DNA from: Bradyrhizobium sp. 164
GTDB lineage: Bacteria; Pseudomonadota; Alphaproteobacteria; Rhizobiales; Xanthobacteraceae
Length of the DNA: 64,000 nucleotides
Direction: 5' to 3'
Assembly: GCF_023073715.1 (NCBI RefSeq)
Contig: NZ_JADPKA010000066.1
Location: 248,001-312,000, forward strand
Both the position numbers and the translations under genes were made by a program. Positions 45,101 to 54,114 of the stretch are shown here, piece by piece (positions within the stretch are counted from its first letter, which is position 1; each line of letters starts with the position of its first letter). Under the pieces are notes generated by a model that was not told the DNA's origin, did not search any database, and saw nothing but the letters and a program-made list of their open reading frames with translations.

Positions 45101-47873
45101 GCAAGTTAGCGGCATCGTCAATGTGACTGCAGATGCAACCGACGACACCGGCATCGCCAATGTGCAGTTCTATATCGACAATGTGGCCACCGGCTCCCCC
45201 GATGCGACCGATCCATACGCTCTTGTATGGGACACGCGGACGGCAAGCAACGGCGCGCACACTATTGCTGCGATGGCGACCGACATAGACGGACATGCGA
45301 CGTTGTCAGCACCGATAACCGTCAACGTCGCTAACAGCAGCTTTTTCCAGAACGAAATCCTGGCGACGGGATTCAATCTACCTACCGCGATCAAATTCCT
45401 GCCCGACGGCCGCATGCTGGTGGTGGAACTTGCGGGCACAGTGAAGATATTGCCGCCGCCCTATACCACGCCAGATCCAACGCCCTTCCTGCAACTCACC
45501 AACATCGGCTCGGCGGGCGTACAGCAAGGCATCTATGACATTGCACTCGATCCCAACTTCAACACCAATCATTACTACTACATTTTCTACACGCTGGGCA
45601 CACCGAACGTGGATCGCTTCTCGCGCTTCACAGCGAACGCAGCGCTGACGGGCACCGTTCCCGGCAGTGAGTTCGTCATCTATCAGGATACGGAAATTGC
45701 CAATGCCGAACACCACGGTGGAGCTATCAACTTCAGCAACGACGGCAAGATCCTGCTCACGACCGGGGAGCATTTTCAGGCCGGCGAATCGCAGGACCTC
45801 ACGAAGCCGCGCGGCAAGATCCTGCGATATAACATGGACGGCACCGTTCCCACCGATAATCCGTTCTATGATGGCAGCGGACCGAACTACGATGCGGTAT
45901 GGGCGCTTGGTCTGCGGAATCCCTTCCGCGCCTACTACGACGCGCCCACGGGGCGGCTGATCATTGGCGATGTCGGCGGAAACGCCTATTCAACCGCAAT
46001 CGAGGAACTCGACATCGGAGCGAAGGGTGCCAATTACGGCTGGCCGAACGTAGAAACTCCGAACGGGAATCCCGCCTACACTGCACCAGCTTACTACTAC
46101 CCGCACAATGGACGCGACGCCGCAGTCGTCGCTGGATTTGTCTATCACGGCACACAATTCCCAAGCAGCTATCAGGGCAGCTTCTTTTTCGCGGATTACA
46201 CTCAGAACTGGATCAAGCGCCTCACCTTCGATGCCAACGGAAACGTCACCGGCGTCTTCAACTTCGAGCCAGCCGACGGCTCGGTAGATGGCCCCTACGG
46301 CGACATTGTCTACTTGACCGAAGGCCCCGATGGTGCGCTTTACTATGTCGACCTCGGCTATTCCGATATCAGCGGCACGTTCGGCGTAAGCAAAATCCGC
46401 CGCATCGAATTCATTCAATCGGATCTGCCCCCGGTAGCGACGGCTTCGGCATCACCAACGAAAGGGCCAAGCCCGCTCACCGTCAACTTCTCCAGCAACG
46501 GTTCATCCGATCCGGAAGGAAAGCCTCTCACCTATTCGTGGAACTTCGGTGACGGCGTGACTTCCACCGCGGCCAACCCGTCACACACATATACGGTCGC
46601 GGGCCCGTATCAGGCCCGGCTGACGGTCTCCGACGGGGTCAATTCCACGCTGTCGACTCCGATCGCAATCAGCGTCGGTAATAGTCCCGTTGTCAGCCTC
46701 CTTGCGCCGACCGATGGCGCGACCTTCAGGGCCGGCAACGTGATCACATTCAGCGGCACCGCGACGGATGCCGAAGATGGTACACTCCCCGCAAGTGCCT
46801 ATACCTGGAATATCGACTTCCTCCACGAAGGTCATGTTCATCCGGGTATTCCTATCACCGGCGTGACCAGCGGCACGTTCACGATCCCGACCTCCGGGCA
46901 CGATTTCAGCGGATTCACGCGGTATCGAATAACGCTGACCGTGACCGATTCCAGCGGGCTGCAGTCGAGCCAATCCGTCACGATCTTCCCCGATAAGGTC
47001 AATCTCAATTTCAACACGTCGCCTGCCGGATTAACACTGTATCTGGACGGCATCGCGCGCACGACGCCGTTCACCTATGACACGTTGATCGGCTTCAATC
47101 ATGAGATCGAAGCGCGCAACGCGACCGTCGGAAGCACGACCTACAACTTCGTATCGTGGTCGGATAGCGGCACTCAAGATCACATCATCACAGCCCCCGT
47201 CGGTGGTGCGACCTATACTGCGACTTATAATGCCGTCACGACCTCGGCACCGTTAGCATTCGTCCAGGTGACTTCCGCCACCCCGCAAACCAACCAGACC
47301 CAGGTATCGGTCGCCTACACGAACGCGCAGACGACAGGGAATACGAACATCCTCGTGATCGGATGGAATAACACGACGTCGAATATCACGTCCGTCACGG
47401 ACTCGGCCGGCAATGTCTATCAGCTCGCCGTCCCGACAGCGCGAGGCAGCGGTATCAGCCAGGCCATCTACTACGCCCCGAATATCAAGCAAGCCGCCGC
47501 CGGCACCAACACCGTGGCAGTGACCTTCAACACTGCGACTCAATACGTGGACATTCGCGCTCTGGAGTACAGCGGTCTCGCTCTCATCAATCCGTTCGAT
47601 ATCGGAGCCTCGGCGGCCGGCACCAGCAGCTCAGCCAGCACCGGGGCGGTAACGACCTCGACCGCGCATGAGCTCATTTTTGGTGCCGGAACGACGACGG
47701 GTGGGTTCACTGCGGCAGGCAGCGGCTTTACCACGCGTGTCATTACAACGCCTGACCTTGATATTGCCCAGGACCGGTTCGTAACCGCAACGGGTAGCTA
47801 CAGTGCGACAGCATCTCTCCAGGGCTCTGCGGCATGGGTGATGCAGGTCGCGACCTTCAAGGCAGTGGGGTAG
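42177..47873 (+). CDS. LEPR-XLL giant multidomain surface protein with PQQ sugar dehydrogenase domain
   Basis: A 1,898-residue protein. ATG 42177 follows GGAG by six bases. There is no hydrophobic signal peptide; instead residues 44-50 are LEPRMLL, the LEPR-XLL motif of very large secreted proteins. Domains in order: LamG/concanavalin-like (about 55-265), Ig-like (270-365), a further Ig-like repeat (370-460), two fibronectin type III domains (463-551, 556-646), Ig-like (648-740), a second LamG (741-957), Ig-like (961-1052), a soluble glucose/sorbosone-dehydrogenase-type beta-propeller (about 1055-1415, with AEHHGGAINFSNDGK and WALGLRNPFRAYYD), a PKD domain (1418-1500), then three less clear beta-domains. 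It is predicted to be extracellular, binding and oxidising sugars. No RTX repeats, sortase tail or outer-membrane anchor is seen at the C-terminus, so secretion probably depends on the N-terminal motif and the upstream SecA/M50 operon. Confidence 0.85.
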   Translation: MSGSWGFFGHLARRSIHGSARSDRKTIVDGKRDASHSPLIIETLEPRMLLAADPLGITAGYAFNEVSGTTTADASGHGIVGTLTNGATFTAGRYGNAVALDGVNDFVDLGNPTALQLTGSMTLSAWVYVRSFPADDAPVVSKRTWGESGYQLDITADTGPRTIGFKLTNSSGGQMFRYGATALQPNTWYHVAGVYDAAGQTLNVYLNGVLDNGQLIGTVTSSQQNSMANVNIGSRPGRAGFEFPGLIDDVRIANHALTPDQIQTDMATPLAGTADTIAPTVSFTPPASIVSGTVSLAASASDNIGVAGVKFLLDGNTLVGTEDTTSPYGVSWTTTTASNGSHALTAQARDAANNITTSTPVNVTVDNQAPTGTVTINGGAAATNSTSVTLTLTATDAVTSVKQMRFSNSGSSYSTAEAFAPTKAWTLSNATGGTKTVYVQFMDAAGNWSAAATDTIVLDTTAPTISGQTATNITGSTARVTWTTNEAATSRVEYGLTTGYGSSTTLDTALVTAHSVALTGLAPNTTYNYRVRSIDAAGNERIGSNATFTTSASQDATPPSTPTGLVATAASTTQINLSWNASTDNVAVTGYQVFRNGAQVGTPTTTTFSDTGLSPGTSYTYTVRARDAASNLSGQSAPASATTLTPDTTLPTATITAPTGSATVSGTITISANASDNVGVAGVTFLVDNVAVGGGEDTTSPYSISWDSSTLANGVHTITARARDNSGNTGVSLPVSITVSNTQTPGLVAAYSFDEGSGTTAGDSSGQSNLATLNNGVAWIAGKNGRAASFDGVNDFISIPNSASTNISGNALTLSMWINPQALASGDSVVIGKFWNTTMSSPYYQYGLELRGGNQTDFYIGTSSGALVAAGGTTLPFNQWSHLAITFDGAQVKTYVNGTLVNTQALSATITARGNPMRIGADASTAQFYKGALDDLRIYNRALTLAQVQSDMTTPVGNPTTGSPQVLIDSPINGAQVSGIVNVTADATDDTGIANVQFYIDNVATGSPDATDPYALVWDTRTASNGAHTIAAMATDIDGHATLSAPITVNVANSSFFQNEILATGFNLPTAIKFLPDGRMLVVELAGTVKILPPPYTTPDPTPFLQLTNIGSAGVQQGIYDIALDPNFNTNHYYYIFYTLGTPNVDRFSRFTANAALTGTVPGSEFVIYQDTEIANAEHHGGAINFSNDGKILLTTGEHFQAGESQDLTKPRGKILRYNMDGTVPTDNPFYDGSGPNYDAVWALGLRNPFRAYYDAPTGRLIIGDVGGNAYSTAIEELDIGAKGANYGWPNVETPNGNPAYTAPAYYYPHNGRDAAVVAGFVYHGTQFPSSYQGSFFFADYTQNWIKRLTFDANGNVTGVFNFEPADGSVDGPYGDIVYLTEGPDGALYYVDLGYSDISGTFGVSKIRRIEFIQSDLPPVATASASPTKGPSPLTVNFSSNGSSDPEGKPLTYSWNFGDGVTSTAANPSHTYTVAGPYQARLTVSDGVNSTLSTPIAISVGNSPVVSLLAPTDGATFRAGNVITFSGTATDAEDGTLPASAYTWNIDFLHEGHVHPGIPITGVTSGTFTIPTSGHDFSGFTRYRITLTVTDSSGLQSSQSVTIFPDKVNLNFNTSPAGLTLYLDGIARTTPFTYDTLIGFNHEIEARNATVGSTTYNFVSWSDSGTQDHIITAPVGGATYTATYNAVTTSAPLAFVQVTSATPQTNQTQVSVAYTNAQTTGNTNILVIGWNNTTSNITSVTDSAGNVYQLAVPTARGSGISQAIYYAPNIKQAAAGTNTVAVTFNTATQYVDIRALEYSGLALINPFDIGASAAGTSSSASTGAVTTSTAHELIFGAGTTTGGFTAAGSGFTTRVITTPDLDIAQDRFVTATGSYSATASLQGSAAWVMQVATFKAVG

Positions 47874-48132
47874 TCCGGATGTCGCGGCGGCAAGGCTTAT
47901 GCGGCAATGCCGTTGCGTGCAGCCTCGTGTGCAGCAGTGCCCTGAATAGCCAACGCGCCCACGCCACAGTCGCTTGGCGGCTGGTTGGTCGAACTGACGC
48001 ACCGAAGTGCCGGACCGAGCTGGACGGCGGCTTGCGCAAAGCTCTTGGAGAGACCTCATGGGTTCTCAATGGCACTCCGGTTGGCGTCGGAGCCCTTCAC
48101 GGCTAGATTGAAGCGACACAAGGCACTGCATT

Positions 48133-48987
48133 ATGACTGCTTCGGATGAACCGATACTTGGTAGTTGCGCATCGCCGCTGGTGAAGGACCTGACTCGTGG
48201 TGGATTCTTCGCGGGACTATTTGCTCTAGGCTGCGCCAGTGGCCTCGCATCCCGCGTCATTCAATCGGTCCATGGACTTGGATGGCTAGATGCGCTTCTC
48301 GGCACGTTCGAGATCAGTGTAATCGTTTGGATATCATGTGCCGCTGGAGTTTCCTTCGTTCTTCAAGACCGAACGGTTGGGATTCGCTCTTCAGAACTCG
48401 TCTTGGGAGCGGCCTTTGTGCTGCTCGCCATTCTACCGGTAGGTCCAGCCAGCTGGCTGGCTGTAACCGCGCTCAGTCTCTACGTCATCAAAACGTCCGA
48501 TGCCTCCTCGTCGCGGCGCGGCGCTCTTATCCTTCTGGCCGTTACCGTGCCCATGCTTTGGAGCCGGCTGTTCTTTCATTTCTTTGCTGAGCTAATTTTG
48601 CGGATCGACGCCGCACTCGTTGGTTGGATATTGCGCACCCCTCGCAACGGCGACGTCGTCGAATTTGCCGACGCTTCCGGCGTTCTGGTCATTCTGCCAG
48701 GCTGTTCCTCGCTCGCGAACGTATCGCTTGCGTTTCTTTGCTGGGTAACTGTGAGCCAGTTAGTCAGCCACAAGAAATCTGCTTACGATCTATTCTGGTG
48801 TTTGATGGCTTGCTTCTCCGTCGTAGCGGTGAATGTCACTCGTATAAGCTTTATGGGGTTGAGCCAATGGCACTACGCCCTGTTCCATAGTTGGTGGGGA
48901 GGGGCGGTCGCGAACACGACCATTCTGGGCCTGACGGTCGGCTTCTGCATGCTGGGGGTAAGGCGTGATCTCCTCCGCCCGGTTTAA
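48133..48987 (+). CDS. Exosortase-family membrane transpeptidase
   Basis: A 284-residue protein with about eight transmembrane helices. The predicted catalytic residues are Cys191 (LPGCSSLAN), Arg237 (NVTRISFMG) and His252 (ALFHSWWGG), spaced as in exosortase/archaeosortase proteins. Such enzymes recognise a C-terminal PEP-CTERM-type tail, cut it and probably transfer the substrate to a carrier. The next gene overlaps its end by 23 bases, and a candidate substrate lies at 49631. No large PEP-CTERM/EPS gene set is nearby, so this seems to be a dedicated system. Confidence 0.83.
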   Translation: MTASDEPILGSCASPLVKDLTRGGFFAGLFALGCASGLASRVIQSVHGLGWLDALLGTFEISVIVWISCAAGVSFVLQDRTVGIRSSELVLGAAFVLLAILPVGPASWLAVTALSLYVIKTSDASSSRRGALILLAVTVPMLWSRLFFHFFAELILRIDAALVGWILRTPRNGDVVEFADASGVLVILPGCSSLANVSLAFLCWVTVSQLVSHKKSAYDLFWCLMACFSVVAVNVTRISFMGLSQWHYALFHSWWGGAVANTTILGLTVGFCMLGVRRDLLRPV

Positions 48988-49441
48988 GTGGTTTATCGCC
49001 GCCGTCCTGTTGCTGGCCACTGGATGGAAGATTGCAATACCATTTGAAAATCCAGGCCAGCTAAGGGAGGATCTTGTTAGATTCCTCGAACGAAATCACT
49101 TCAGCGTCGTGGCGACCAATGAAATTACGACTGGCACTCTGATTATCCGAGCCAACAGAGCGTCCTGTCAATTGCAGGTCGCTAAGCTTACTCCCGACGG
49201 ATCGAACCGAAATCTCGTTCGACATCTGGCAACAGGAACCGATCGCTCGTTCGTCGTGTTTCGAGGCGAAGTGTACACACAACAACCGATAGCTTGGACG
49301 GTGTTTCATTATCTGTGGTCGAGATTTCTTCGCGAACTTGGATTCGTTCGACACATCACCCCCGTCATCGACGTGGCGGAGAGCTTGGGCTGCAATGCAG
49401 AACGGCTCCCATGGACTGAACTTCAAGATCGTCCCGCGTGA
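48965..49441 (+). CDS. Exosortase-associated periplasmic protein (unknown)
   Basis: A 158-residue protein with one N-terminal hydrophobic segment (FIAAVLLLATGWKIAIPF) and a periplasmic domain. No family is recognised with confidence; position and topology are like those of the EpsI-type proteins that accompany exosortases. It starts at a GTG 23 bases inside the exosortase gene, so the two are co-translated. Two cysteines (ASCQLQ and SLGCNAE) could form a disulfide. Confidence 0.6.
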   Translation: MISSARFKWFIAAVLLLATGWKIAIPFENPGQLREDLVRFLERNHFSVVATNEITTGTLIIRANRASCQLQVAKLTPDGSNRNLVRHLATGTDRSFVVFRGEVYTQQPIAWTVFHYLWSRFLRELGFVRHITPVIDVAESLGCNAERLPWTELQDRPA

Positions 49442-49630
49442 TTGACAGCGGACTCCTGGGCACTCAACCCTCCGGCTCGGACATCGGGGCTTTGATGCAT
49501 CGGCGTCAAATCGTCGCGCGCGTATTATCTACAAGCATCCATCTAAGATTTATATTGACGCCATTTAAATTTGATTATTAAATACCGCGAAAATATTTAT
49601 ATTTAACTGCGAAAGTGAAGGAGAATAGAT

Positions 49631-49861
49631 ATGACGTTACCGGGGTGGGTCCTTGCGATTTTCCTCACGATGGCCGCAGCGGTGCCGGCCGGCGTCTATT
49701 TCACGGCTACTCTGTTCTTTCCTCCTGACCAAAGCTACACCTACGTCGGTCAGGGAACAGCACAGGGCGCCCCTGGACCGGTCGCGGGCGCGGGGCTATC
49801 GATCGCCGCCGTTGCCTATGCGGCCTATTGGATAATCAGGCGTCGACGTAAACCCGACTAA
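49631..49861 (+). CDS. Tiny protein with PEP-CTERM-like sorting tail, candidate exosortase substrate
   Basis: A 76-residue protein: signal-peptide-like N-terminus (about 5-30), a very short middle part rich in Tyr and Gly (QSYTYVGQGTAQG), and a C-terminal tripartite tail with APGPVAGAGL (47-56), a hydrophobic helix (57-69) and RRRRK (70-74). This resembles the PGPIAGAGL type of PEP-CTERM tails in rhizobia. AAGGAG lies before the ATG, and the 70 bases upstream (49540-49610) are AT-rich. If both ends are cut, the mature peptide would have only about 25 residues. It could also be simply a small two-helix membrane protein. Confidence 0.62.
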   Translation: MTLPGWVLAIFLTMAAAVPAGVYFTATLFFPPDQSYTYVGQGTAQGAPGPVAGAGLSIAAVAYAAYWIIRRRRKPD

Positions 49862-50531
49862 ACCGACATGATCGGGAGCGCAATAGTCCTGCTCGGGGCG
49901 CATGGCGTGCCCGAGGGAGCGGCGGTCAGCTTCCGCCTCTAAATTTCAACACGGAACGCGCTTAGCCTATCCGGAGCCGCGGCAACTTGATCTAAAGTAT
50001 AATCGTGGTTACGAATTTAGTTTTCCATCGAAACAAACGTTCAAACTGGCATTTCTCAGGTAGGAATGACTTAAAATGCCAGGTGAGCTGTTCGTCATTC
50101 TGGGGGCTGAAACCATAATACTTGCCAGCATAGCGGCGATGACCCTGTACGCCAAGCGAATGGACGTCCTGAGGGGACGATCGGTCGAGCAATCGGTCGT
50201 CTCGCTCAAGGGCAGCAGGCATCCGCCACGATCGATCCGTCGAAAATCGCGCGATCTACTGCGTTTGATTGGAGCTGGCGCGACCTCACCATGTTCGCGC
50301 CGCTCAGTCTCGTGCGGCGACCTGACATCACCGGAACGCCGCGGTTGGGTCTTCAAACCAGGCCGCAGATTTGGTCTCGGCTCGTGATGAGCTTTCGTGG
50401 GCCGGGCCCGCCTAATGCGGACGCATCCGGACAGGCCGTGCCTTCGGAGGCTGGCTCCAGCGCCGACTCCACGGATAGGAGGCATCGGCCCCGATTGCGT
50501 GCAACCGAGCGCTGCTATCTTCCGCAATGCC
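49862..50531. other. Gene-poor interval
   Basis: A frame at 50076-50387 begins with one good membrane helix (LFVILGAETIILASIAAMTL) and has a weak AGGTAGGA site, so a small membrane protein is possible, but the rest of the frame looks like non-coding DNA. Nothing else is supported. The region 49990-50060 is moderately AT-rich. Confidence 0.35.
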
Positions 50532-51845
50532 TCAGCGCTCCTTGAATGCCCGCCCCGCCTGATCCTGCAGCGGCTTGAGCAGGTAGGACAGCGCGGTCCG
50601 ACCTGACGTCTTGATGAAGACCTCCACTGGCATGCCTGGCAGGAGCTTGGCCGAGCCGAGCTTCGCCAGCTCTTCCGGCTTCAGCAGGACGCGGCCCGTG
50701 TAGTAACTCGTGCCGGCGCGTTGATCCTGAGTGATATCTGCCGAGACCATGCTGACCTCTCCGTCGATTTCGGGCGTGGTCTTCTGGTTGAACGCTGCGA
50801 AACGCATTGTCGCGGTTTGCCCCACATAGACCTGGTCGATATCCTTCGGTGCGATCTTGACCTCGACCGCAAGCGAGTCCGCATCAGGTACGATCAGCAT
50901 GATCTGCTCGCCGGGAGAGATCACCCCCCCGACCGTGTGGACGCTGAGCTCGTGGACACGTCCGGATTGTGGAGCCCTGATATCGATTCGGTTCAACTGG
51001 TCAACCGCCGCAGTTTTGCGCTCGCCCAGCTCGGAGAGTTTCGAGCGCGTGTCGATCAGGTCCTTGCCGACCTCCGTCCGCAGGTCCTGATCGATCTGAA
51101 TGATCTGGAGTCCGATTTCGGAGATCTTGCCCTTTGATTGAGCAATCATGCCAGCCAGCTGGCTGCGTTCGCCTTCGAGGCGGGCGGCATCGCGCTCAAG
51201 GGAATTGAGCCGCGTGATCGGCACCAGATTCTTTTGCCAAAGGCTGCGCACGCCTTCCAACTCCTGGCGAATAAAATCGACCTCCTTCTGCTTGGCTTCA
51301 GTCTGACCCGTATAGCCCTTGATCTCATTTTCCAGCTGCGCGCTTTTCTCCTGCAGCTGTGCCTTTTGGCCGCTCCTCGCCTGGCGACGCAGGTCAAACA
51401 GCTTCCGCTCCGCGGTAATTGCTCGGCTCGCCTCGGAGTTGTTCTCCTTGGCCCGGTCGAGCAGCACCTTAGGAAACACGACCTGCTCGGCACCATCGCG
51501 CTCGGCCTCGAGGCGAGCCTGTCGCGCGAGCAGCTCATCGATGCTGTTCGTGACGATCGTCGCATTCGCCAGCGTCTGAGTCTCGTCGAGACGAATCAAA
51601 ACGTCGCCTGCATTGACCCGATCCCCCTGGCGCACGCGCAGTTCCCCCACGATCCCGCCAGTGGCGTGCTGAACCTTCTTGACGCTCGAATCCACCACGA
51701 CCACCCCTTGGGCGATTACGGCGCCCGACAATTGGCTCGTGGTCGCCCAACCACCGATCCCAAATGTCACCAGACCAAACATGATCATACCGACGATCAT
51801 GTAACGCTGGATGGACTGCATCGCCGGTGCCACTTCGCCGTTCAT
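50532..51845 (-). CDS. Type I secretion membrane fusion protein (HlyD/PrtE-like)
   Basis: A 437-residue protein with a short cytoplasmic N-terminus, one transmembrane helix (about 15-37: MIVGMIMFGLVTFGIGGWAT), a long coiled coil (about 95-285) and a HlyD beta-barrel (RIDIRAPQSGRVHELSVHTV). It links the ABC transporter to a TolC-like channel. ATG 51845 overlaps the stop codon of the ABC gene by 4 bases; the in-frame extension to 51959 lies in that gene. The probable cargo is encoded at 54661-57465. No TolC homologue is in the window. Confidence 0.88.
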   Translation of the reverse strand: MNGEVAPAMQSIQRYMIVGMIMFGLVTFGIGGWATTSQLSGAVIAQGVVVVDSSVKKVQHATGGIVGELRVRQGDRVNAGDVLIRLDETQTLANATIVTNSIDELLARQARLEAERDGAEQVVFPKVLLDRAKENNSEASRAITAERKLFDLRRQARSGQKAQLQEKSAQLENEIKGYTGQTEAKQKEVDFIRQELEGVRSLWQKNLVPITRLNSLERDAARLEGERSQLAGMIAQSKGKISEIGLQIIQIDQDLRTEVGKDLIDTRSKLSELGERKTAAVDQLNRIDIRAPQSGRVHELSVHTVGGVISPGEQIMLIVPDADSLAVEVKIAPKDIDQVYVGQTATMRFAAFNQKTTPEIDGEVSMVSADITQDQRAGTSYYTGRVLLKPEELAKLGSAKLLPGMPVEVFIKTSGRTALSYLLKPLQDQAGRAFKER

Positions 51846-53776
51846 CGGCTGCCTCCGTGAGCTTCCGCGACCACCTTGAGCGGTACAGGAGTTCGCAACA
51901 CTTTCTTCAGGACTTCCTCTCTCTTGCCGAAGGACTGAACCCTGCCTTCCCCGAGGCACAAGACATGATCAACGCCCTCGAGCGCCTTCGGACGATGCGC
52001 GACAACGACGACAATCCCGCCACGACGGCGCACGTTCAGGATCGCCTCGGTCAGGGCCTCCTCGCCCTCGGCATCGAGATTGGAGGAAGGCTCATCGAGC
52101 ACGACCAGGAAGGGTTTGCCGTAGAAGGCACGCGCGAGTCCGATACGCTGCCGCTGTCCGGCGGACAGCGCCAATCCCCCCTCGCCAATCTTGGTGCTGT
52201 AGCCGTCCGGAAGCGAAAGGATGAGATTGTGCGCGCCCGCCGCATGCGCGGCCTCCAGAACAGCGGCGGCTGTCGCCTGCGGATCGAAACGCGCAATGTT
52301 CATCGCGATGCTGCCGTCGAACAATTCGACGTCCTGAGGCAGGTAACCGATATGCTTGCCGAGGGCGTCAGAAGACCAGTGATCGAGTGCGGCGTTGTCC
52401 AGCCGTATCCGGCCTCGAATGCTGGGCCATACCCCCACCAGCGCACGCGCCAGCGTCGATTTGCCAGATCCGCTCGGCCCAATGATTCCAACCGCCTGCC
52501 CGCTCCGTAGTTGGAACGAGACTTCATTGACGGTGGGCCTCTCCGAGCTTGGCGCGCCAACATAGAGATGCTCGACGGTGAGAGTTTCAACAGGAGGAGG
52601 CAATGCCAGCCGCTCCTCCTCGCCGGGCAGAAGCTTCAGCAAAGCATCGAGCCGTTGTCCCGATTGCCGTGCAGCGACGAACCCTTTCCAGTTCGCAATG
52701 GCCATTTCGACAGGAGCCAAGGCTCGCGCGGTGAGGATCGATCCGGCGATGATGACGCCGGCCGTCGATTCCTGGTTGATGACGAGGACTGCGCCGACGG
52801 CAAGAACCAGCGATTGCAGGATCGCTCGGAAGATCTTGGAGGCGCCCCCGAGCCCGTTTGCGACATCGCTGGCCCGCTCATGGGCCGCGAGATACTTCGC
52901 ATTGACATCCCGCCAACGCAGCGCCGCCTGCTGCCGCATGCCCATGGCCTGCAGAACCTCGGCATTTCGTCGGCCCTCGAGCGCCAGTGCCGTTCGGGAG
53001 ACTGCGAGGCGCGAGGACGCCTTGGCCGGCCCCCGCGTCCGGGTTTCCGTGAGCATCGTAATGCCGACGAGCACCAGCGCGCCGGCCAGCGCAGTGACTC
53101 CGATCCAAAAGTGAAACAGAAAACAAACGCCGAGATAAATCGGCATCCAGGGCAGATCGAACAGCGCCGTCGGCCCTCCGCTCGACAGGAAGCTGCGGAC
53201 CTGATCAAGATCCCGCACCGGCTGCAAGCCATCGCCATCGGCCCTGGTCTTCAAGGGCAGGCGAACGAGCGCGTCGAATATGCGAACGCCGAGCTTTTCA
53301 TCGAAATACCGGCCGACCCGGGCGCTGATCCTGTTCCTGACGAGGTCGAGCCCGCCCTGAAACAGGTAAAGCACCGCAGCCAGAACCATCAAGGCGATCA
53401 ACGTCGGTATGCTGCGCCCGGGCAGCACCCGATCGTAGACTTGCAACATGAAAAACGAGCCGGTGAGCATGAGGAGATTGCTCATGCCGCTGAAGGCCGC
53501 GAGAGCCCAGAATATCCGACGGCAAGACCGCAGGAAAACCGTCATCTCCGACTGCGACTCATCATAGTCACCAGTCGGCCGCGGGAGACCGGAGAACAGT
53601 CGTAGCCGCAAGACTTCGACGAGGTGCTTTGCCCAGGCGATCGGCCCTTGCGTCCGCAGTTCGGCCTCTTCCGCCCACTGTCTTGCGACTACCCCCAACC
53701 TCGTCAAATGCGAAAGTTGGATCCGATAACGGCTTGCTGGCAGAGGGATTACCCCCCACCGTTCAAAGTTTGTCAT
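51842..53776 (-). CDS. Type I secretion ABC transporter (PrtD-like permease/ATPase)
   Basis: A 644-residue fused permease/ATPase. The membrane domain covers about residues 90-380 (MLTGSFFMLQVYDRVLPGRS is the typical entry). The ATPase has Walker A GPSGSGKST, signature LSAGQRQRIGLARA and Walker B FLVVLDEPSSNLD. ATG 53776 gives an extra 77-residue N-terminal part; ATG 53545 (MTVFLRSC) would give the common length, so the start is uncertain. It should export a protein with a C-terminal uncleaved signal, such as the protein encoded at 54661. Confidence 0.9.
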   Translation of the reverse strand: MTNFERWGVIPLPASRYRIQLSHLTRLGVVARQWAEEAELRTQGPIAWAKHLVEVLRLRLFSGLPRPTGDYDESQSEMTVFLRSCRRIFWALAAFSGMSNLLMLTGSFFMLQVYDRVLPGRSIPTLIALMVLAAVLYLFQGGLDLVRNRISARVGRYFDEKLGVRIFDALVRLPLKTRADGDGLQPVRDLDQVRSFLSSGGPTALFDLPWMPIYLGVCFLFHFWIGVTALAGALVLVGITMLTETRTRGPAKASSRLAVSRTALALEGRRNAEVLQAMGMRQQAALRWRDVNAKYLAAHERASDVANGLGGASKIFRAILQSLVLAVGAVLVINQESTAGVIIAGSILTARALAPVEMAIANWKGFVAARQSGQRLDALLKLLPGEEERLALPPPVETLTVEHLYVGAPSSERPTVNEVSFQLRSGQAVGIIGPSGSGKSTLARALVGVWPSIRGRIRLDNAALDHWSSDALGKHIGYLPQDVELFDGSIAMNIARFDPQATAAAVLEAAHAAGAHNLILSLPDGYSTKIGEGGLALSAGQRQRIGLARAFYGKPFLVVLDEPSSNLDAEGEEALTEAILNVRRRGGIVVVVAHRPKALEGVDHVLCLGEGRVQSFGKREEVLKKVLRTPVPLKVVAEAHGGSR

Positions 53777-54096
53777 GACTCCCGCCCTTGAAAACGCGCC
53801 TTATGTGACGATCCCCAAGAAGATCACCAAGGCAGTCCCGAGTTTGATTTCCCTGTCGTCGAGCTACTGTTACGCGAAGTAGAAGTCAGGTCGATTTTAC
53901 GCACCGAGCCCTGGCCAACTTAAGCGTGTCGCCTGCCGGTATCAGCGTGACATGATGGCCATCCCGCCATTTAATCTGCTCTCTCAGCTTCTTCGACACG
54001 TACGCCACTACGGAGTCGTTCGCGAAGGGCGATGTCGTGGCGACCTGTATCTACTACCTCAAGGTTAATCAGCTTGGTCTCAGGTGCCGGTCGCCA

Positions 54097-54114
54097 TGGG
54101 CTTTTTTGGGACCA
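54097..54114 (+). repeat. 18-bp direct repeat, left copy
   Basis: TGGGCTTTTTTGGGACCA, identical to 57604-57621. The two copies flank the type I cargo gene. On the minus strand each contains A6G, a slippery string common in insertion sequences. Confidence 0.7.

Noticed and set aside
50076..50387. Possible small membrane protein
   Set aside because: Only the first 30 residues look real; the rest is Arg/Ser-rich. Left as a note in the interval entry.
52511..53605. Plus-strand frame of 364 codons opposite the ABC transporter
   Set aside because: Antisense shadow; the transporter motifs on the minus strand are unambiguous.
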